The notes under the pieces: model-generated
The model's database searches: none
The model's input: the letters and a program-made list of their open reading frames with translations, nothing else
Told to the model about the DNA's origin: nothing
In this document: piece by piece, positions 60,349-64,000 of the stretch
How the letters are laid out: each line of letters opens with the position of its first letter
Position numbering within the stretch: the stretch's first letter is position 1
From: Streptomyces barringtoniae
Lineage (GTDB): Bacteria > Actinomycetota > Actinomycetes > Streptomycetales > Streptomycetaceae
Length of the DNA: 64,000 nt
Reading direction: 5' to 3'
Assembly (NCBI RefSeq): GCF_020819595.1
Contig: NZ_JAJHNP010000002.1
Span: 466,111 to 530,110 of the forward strand
Position numbers and translations under genes: made by a program

Positions 60349-61407
60349 ATGACTCAGGGCGAGGCCGCGCCCCGGTCCACCCGCAGCCGCCCCACCATGC
60401 GTGAGGTCGCGGCGCTGGCCGGAGTGGCCATCAAGACCGTCTCGCGCGTGTTCAACGGCGTCCCCACCGTCGATCCGGCGATCGTCGCCAGGGTGCGCGA
60501 GGCCGCCGACAAACTGGGCTATCGTCCCAACCTCACGGCCAGCAGCCTGCGCCGCGGCGACGGCCGCACCGCCACCATCGGCATGCTCGTCGAGGACGCG
60601 GCCAACCCCTTCTCCGCCGTCCTGACCCGCACCGTGGAGAACGTGGCCCGGGAACGCGGCGTGCTGGTGCTGGTCGGGAGCCTCGACGAGGACCCGGAGC
60701 GCGAACGGGAGTTGGCCCGGGCACTCGTCGACCGCCGGGTCGACGGGCTGGTGATCGTCCCGGCGGGACGCGACCAGAGCTATCTGATCAACGAGCAGCA
60801 CACCGGCACCTGCATGGTCTTCGTCGACCGCGAGGCCGGGCTGCTCGACGCGGACGCCGTCGTCTCCGAGAACCGGCAGGGCGCCATCACCGCCGTCAAC
60901 CATCTTCTGAAGGCAGGCCACCGCCGCATCGCCTACCTCGGCGACCGTGCGTCCATCCCCACCGCCGCCCAGCGCTTCGACGGCTACCGGCACGCCCTGG
61001 AAGTCGCGCACATCGAGTACGACGACGAGATCGTCCGCCACGTCGGGTCCAGCGAGGAGGCGGCCATCGCCGCGACCGAGCAGGTCCTGGCGCTGTCCGA
61101 TCCGCCGACGGCGCTGTTCACCAGCCAGAACTTCGTGACCATCGGCGCCGTCCGCGCGCTGCGCGCCATGGGCCTGCAGGACAGCGTCGCCCAGGTGGGC
61201 TTCGATGACTTCCCGCTGGCCGACATCCTCAGCCCGGGCATCTCCGTCATCGCCCAGGACGTCGAGCAGGTGGGCAGGACAGCCGCCGAGATGCTCTTCC
61301 GCAGGCTGGACGGCGACGAGTCGCCCACCCGCACCGTCACCGTGCCGACCCGGCTGATCGAGCGGGGCTCCGGCGAGATCCCAGCCGAAGGGCCGTGCCA
61401 TGACTGA
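60349..61407 (+). CDS. LacI-family sugar regulator
   Basis: ATG 60349 after TTGGAGACA gives 352 residues. The helix-turn-helix reads TMREVAALAGVAIKTVSRVF and NGVPTVDPAIVARV, with the hinge LRRGDGRTATIGMLVEDAAN and a periplasmic-binding-type effector domain to the end. The protein would repress the divergent uptake operon and its own kinase until sugar binds. TTG 60337 is a less likely start. The kinase ATG lies inside its last codons. Confidence 0.93.
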   Translation: MTQGEAAPRSTRSRPTMREVAALAGVAIKTVSRVFNGVPTVDPAIVARVREAADKLGYRPNLTASSLRRGDGRTATIGMLVEDAANPFSAVLTRTVENVARERGVLVLVGSLDEDPERERELARALVDRRVDGLVIVPAGRDQSYLINEQHTGTCMVFVDREAGLLDADAVVSENRQGAITAVNHLLKAGHRRIAYLGDRASIPTAAQRFDGYRHALEVAHIEYDDEIVRHVGSSEEAAIAATEQVLALSDPPTALFTSQNFVTIGAVRALRAMGLQDSVAQVGFDDFPLADILSPGISVIAQDVEQVGRTAAEMLFRRLDGDESPTRTVTVPTRLIERGSGEIPAEGPCHD

Positions 61408-62473
61408 GCCGACGCATGTGACGAAGCCGTCGCCGATCGTGACCGTGATCGGCGAAGCCCTCATCGATCTGGTCCAGCTCGACCTGCCGGGGGACTACCG
61501 CGCCCGGCCCGGCGGCAGCCCGTTCAACGTCGCCGTCGGCCTGACCCGGCTCGGACACCGCACCGCACTCATGGCACGCCTGGCCGACAACACCTTCGGC
61601 CGCATGCTCCGCACCCAGGCCGAGGCCGAGGGCATCGACCTGACGTACGCCCCGGCGGCCGCCGAACCCACCACGCTCGCCGTGGTCTCCATGGACTCCG
61701 AGGGCCGGGCGAGCTACGACTTCTACCTGGACGGCACCGCGGACTGGCAGTGGACCGATGCGGAGACCGCCCGAACCCCGCAGGACACCGCCGTACTGCA
61801 CTTCGGCTCGGTCGCCTCCTGGACACCGCCGGCCGCCGAGCACATCCACTCCGCCGTCCAGCGCCTGCGCACCGACGGCACGACGCTGATCAGCTACGAC
61901 CCCAACGTCCGTCCTGCCCTGCTTGGCGACCCGGAGCCCGGCAGGCACGCCGTGGAACGCAGCGTCGGCATCGCCCACCTGGTCAAGGCCAGCCGTGAGG
62001 ACGTCGAGTGGCTCTACCCGGACACGTCGATCGAGCGGATCGCCGCCCACTGGCTGGAGCTGGGCGCGCTCCTCGTCGTCATCACCGACGGCCCCGACGG
62101 CGCTCACGCCTTCCACACTCGTGCGGGAGGCCTGAGCAGGCCCGGCCGGAAGGTCGCGGTGGTGGACACCGTCGGCGCCGGCGACGCGTTCACCGCGGGG
62201 CTCCTCGGCGCGCTGCTCCGCCACGGCCTGACCACCCCGCAGACGCTGGGAACGGCCGACCCGGACGTACTGGCGATCGCCGTGGACGACGCGATCCTCG
62301 TCTCTGCGCTGACCTGCGAGCGCCTGGGCGCCGACCCGCCCACCGTACGATCCCGCCCCCACCTGCCTGCCCAGGCGCCCCTGGAGGCGACGGATCTGAC
62401 GTTCCCCGACGGCACCGGCCTGGTGGACACGGGCAGCCCAACTCCGCAGCCGTTGCGGTCCGTCAAGAGCTGA
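61400..62473 (+). CDS. PfkB-family sugar kinase, fructokinase-like
   Basis: ATG 61400 overlaps the LacI gene by eight bases. The 357-residue kinase has the first PfkB box GGSPFNVAVGLTRLGHRTAL and the second, DTVGAGDAFTAGLLGALLR, with the catalytic Asp in GAGDAF. FLDGTADWQW-like residues (YLDGTADWQWT) and an N-terminal VIGEALIDLV resemble fructokinases. It phosphorylates the imported sugar with ATP in the cytoplasm. The last 45 residues are Pro-rich and variable. Confidence 0.93.
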   Translation: MTEPTHVTKPSPIVTVIGEALIDLVQLDLPGDYRARPGGSPFNVAVGLTRLGHRTALMARLADNTFGRMLRTQAEAEGIDLTYAPAAAEPTTLAVVSMDSEGRASYDFYLDGTADWQWTDAETARTPQDTAVLHFGSVASWTPPAAEHIHSAVQRLRTDGTTLISYDPNVRPALLGDPEPGRHAVERSVGIAHLVKASREDVEWLYPDTSIERIAAHWLELGALLVVITDGPDGAHAFHTRAGGLSRPGRKVAVVDTVGAGDAFTAGLLGALLRHGLTTPQTLGTADPDVLAIAVDDAILVSALTCERLGADPPTVRSRPHLPAQAPLEATDLTFPDGTGLVDTGSPTPQPLRSVKS

Positions 62474-62984
62474 CACGGTCACGCGGCGCGGGGTTCCCGG
62501 CGGCGCATTGCAGGGGGTGATTTGCGTGTCGCCACACCGTAGGAACGGGCAGGTCAGAGGCGTATGTGGTGGGCGCTGTCCAGTGCGTTCGTCGCGCGGA
62601 TCAGGGGTCGCGACGAACGTCCCTTCCTGCACGCGGCTGCCGCGAACACCCATGCGATCGCAGGGTACGAGCGGCCCGCTTCGAGACCGGAAGCAGGTGA
62701 CCTGTCGAGGGTTCCGCACTCCGTGGCAGCCTCGGGCGCAGCAGCGACGCCCATGCGGACGTCAACCCTTCCGGACCCTCTCTTGTCGAGTACACCTTCG
62801 GCGGCCGGCGGGTCATCGAGGAGTAGGTCGACTGCATTCACCGGGGAGGAAGGGCTGACAAGGGGCAGGCTCCGGCTGTTCCGCATTTCGTCGACATGCC
62901 GGTGGGTCGATGGCCGTATCTGATCGGTGAGTACGCGACCGTGGCCGGGCGCCCGACACCCGTCAACCGCCCTGCTCGCTGCTC
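62474..62984. other. Gene-poor stretch after the kinase
   Basis: No intact gene. A fragment LVEYTFGGRRVIEE followed by a stop near 62826 may be the tail of a lost hypothetical gene. Other frames are unsupported. Confidence 0.4.
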
Positions 62985-63013
62985 TTGCGTTGCCCATGCC
63001 AAGCCTCTATAAC
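62985..63013 (+). promoter_or_regulatory. Vegetative-type promoter of the Gly-rich gene
   Basis: TTGCGT at 62985-62990 and TATAAC at 63008-63013 are separated by exactly 17 bases, a good HrdB-type promoter. It would give a leader of about 110 bases before ATG 63129. Confidence 0.55.
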
Positions 63014-63128
63014 GTGTCCTGCAGGTATCGGCGGGGATGGCCGGAAATGGCAGGTGCCGCCGACCAGGGGGGATCCTCGGCTCCGCCGCGATCGGCATCA
63101 GTGCCCGCAGACCGACGGAGACCGAACC

Positions 63129-64000
63129 ATGACCGACGACGCATATCGTGCTGCCCTGACCCGCCTGGCCGTCGACCCGGCCTTCCGCGCCGAACTCGAC
63201 GGCGACACCGACGAGGTGGCGCGAAGACTCGGCCTGTCGCCCGCGCAGGTCGCCGAACTCCGCTCCCTCCGCGTCGAGTCCGGCACCGACGGGGGACCGG
63301 CCGCTCTCGACCCACGGCTGTCCAAGTCGTCCCTGTTCTTCGGAAGCGCGGCGCATGCGCTGGCGCACCACGACGTCCCGGCCGACCACGCCGTGTCAAC
63401 CGACCACGCCGTACCCGCGGACCACGTCTCCGGCGACCACGACGCCGGGGGCTCGGCCTCCGCCGGCCACTCGTCGGAGCTGCCGGATCCCGCCGCGGGT
63501 CAGGAGGGCGTCGGCGGCGTCGACGTGGCGTCGACCGGCTCCCACAGCCTGCTCGGCGGCCCGCTGCTGGACCGGTCGCCTGTCGAATCGGCTGGTGGAC
63601 AGGGACAGTTCGGCGACTTCGGCGGCTTCGGCGGTTTCGACGAGCACGGGGCCGCGGGTACGGGCGCGGACCTCGGCGGGCTCGGTGGGCAGGTCGGCGG
63701 GGGTGCCGAAGGGGGCTTCGGTGACTTCGGCGCCGGGGGCGACGGCGGGTTCGGCGGAGCCGAGGGAGGCTTCGGCGGGCTCGGCGGCGGTGCCGACGGT
63801 GGCTTCGGTGACGGGGGGCCGGGCGCCGGTGGGTTCGGCGATGGTGGGTTCGGTGATCTCGGTGGCCATGGCGGCTTCGGCGGTGCCGGTGGGGACGGCG
63901 GCTTCGGCGGTGAAGGCGGCAGTGACGCCGGTCACTTCGGTCACGGGGGCATCTACGACCGCGACGGCGGCGATGGCGGCGGTGACAGCGGTGGCGGTGG
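63129..64000 (+). CDS. Gly/Phe-rich repeat protein, incomplete at window end
   Basis: From ATG 63129 the frame is open for 290 codons to the window edge with no stop. Residues 1-55 form a helical head (MTDDAYRAALTRLAVDPAFR, then LGLSPAQVAELRSLRV) reminiscent of short Nif11-like leaders. A His/Asp segment follows (PADHAVSTDHAVPADHVSGD, about residues 81-105). From about residue 155 the chain is repeats of GGFGD, GGFGG and GGLGG. The codon pattern (third-position G/C) supports coding on this strand; the antisense frame at 63396-63944 is a shadow. Function unknown; possibilities are a RiPP-like precursor, a self-associating matrix protein or a secretion substrate. Confidence 0.7.
   Translation, partial: MTDDAYRAALTRLAVDPAFRAELDGDTDEVARRLGLSPAQVAELRSLRVESGTDGGPAALDPRLSKSSLFFGSAAHALAHHDVPADHAVSTDHAVPADHVSGDHDAGGSASAGHSSELPDPAAGQEGVGGVDVASTGSHSLLGGPLLDRSPVESAGGQGQFGDFGGFGGFDEHGAAGTGADLGGLGGQVGGGAEGGFGDFGAGGDGGFGGAEGGFGGLGGGADGGFGDGGPGAGGFGDGGFGDLGGHGGFGGAGGDGGFGGEGGSDAGHFGHGGIYDRDGGDGGGDSGGG

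Noticed and set aside
63396..63944. Long minus-strand frame rich in Thr, Ala and Glu (182 residues)
   Set aside because: It is the antisense of GGFGD-type repeats; codon bias and the good promoter favour the plus-strand gene from 63129.
1..64000. CRISPR arrays, tRNA and rRNA genes
   Set aside because: No regularly spaced direct repeats, cloverleaf-like segments with CCA or T-loop motifs, or rRNA signatures were seen by eye in the window.

Overview
The window is high-GC actinobacterial DNA and reads as Streptomyces or a close relative. Evidence: GTG and TTG starts, tightly overlapping operons, alternative ribosomal protein paralogues, a rare in-frame TTA codon in a pathway regulator, secreted CBM13/expansin proteins, and many Streptomyces-type insertion sequences. 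It looks like an accessory chromosomal region, built of several cargo blocks separated by broken genes and transposon debris. No tRNA, rRNA or CRISPR array was seen.

Region 1 (1-8.2 kb): IS and protease remnants, then a zinc-starvation island of cysteine-free ribosomal proteins S14, L28, L33, L31, S18 and L32, plus an IF-1 paralogue. It also holds two CobW/COG0523 proteins, one lacking its P-loop and one frameshifted, and two matching Zur-box-like sites. Decayed ArsR, CDF and nickel-transporter genes follow, then an intact ArsR/SmtB metal sensor.

Region 2 (8.3-25.6 kb): copper homeostasis (PepSY reductase-like protein, Cys-rich small protein, YcnI, CopA, PCuAC-like protein, CopZ), a FecBCD-type metal-complex importer whose binding protein has a Met-rich loop, and then a compact four-gene cluster. 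That cluster encodes an MFS exporter, an asparagine-synthetase-like amidotransferase, a P450 and a PvcA/DIT1-family isonitrile synthase. I read it as an isonitrile natural-product pathway, possibly copper-binding, resembling what hazimycin-type chemistry would need. The block is bracketed by two near-identical copies of the 3' end of a nickel transporter gene.

Region 3 (26-47.8 kb): a phenazine cluster (phzB-C-D-E-orf-F-G) extended by EhpF/EhpG-like carboxylate activation and reduction enzymes and a GMC oxidoreductase, all on the minus strand. An AsnC/Lrp-type regulator with a TTA codon lies to one side. An FAD monooxygenase plus an unrecognised protein and an aldo/keto reductase lie to the other, beyond an IS5-type element split by an IS110 element. 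Three imperfect copies of an intergenic repeat lie at 26.6, 30.7 and 46.7 kb.

Region 4 (47.8-56 kb): another broken IS, a small OB-fold-like protein, an F420/FMN PPOX enzyme, a TetR remnant, an ArsB/SLC13-like transporter with a universal stress protein, a 5'-truncated fucosidase-lectin gene and an intact secreted expansin.

Region 5 (56-64 kb): a ketose/sugar ABC importer (binding protein, permease, single-domain ATPase) with an aldose epimerase, facing a LacI regulator and a PfkB kinase. The window ends inside a long Gly/Phe-rich repeat protein that has no stop codon in the window.
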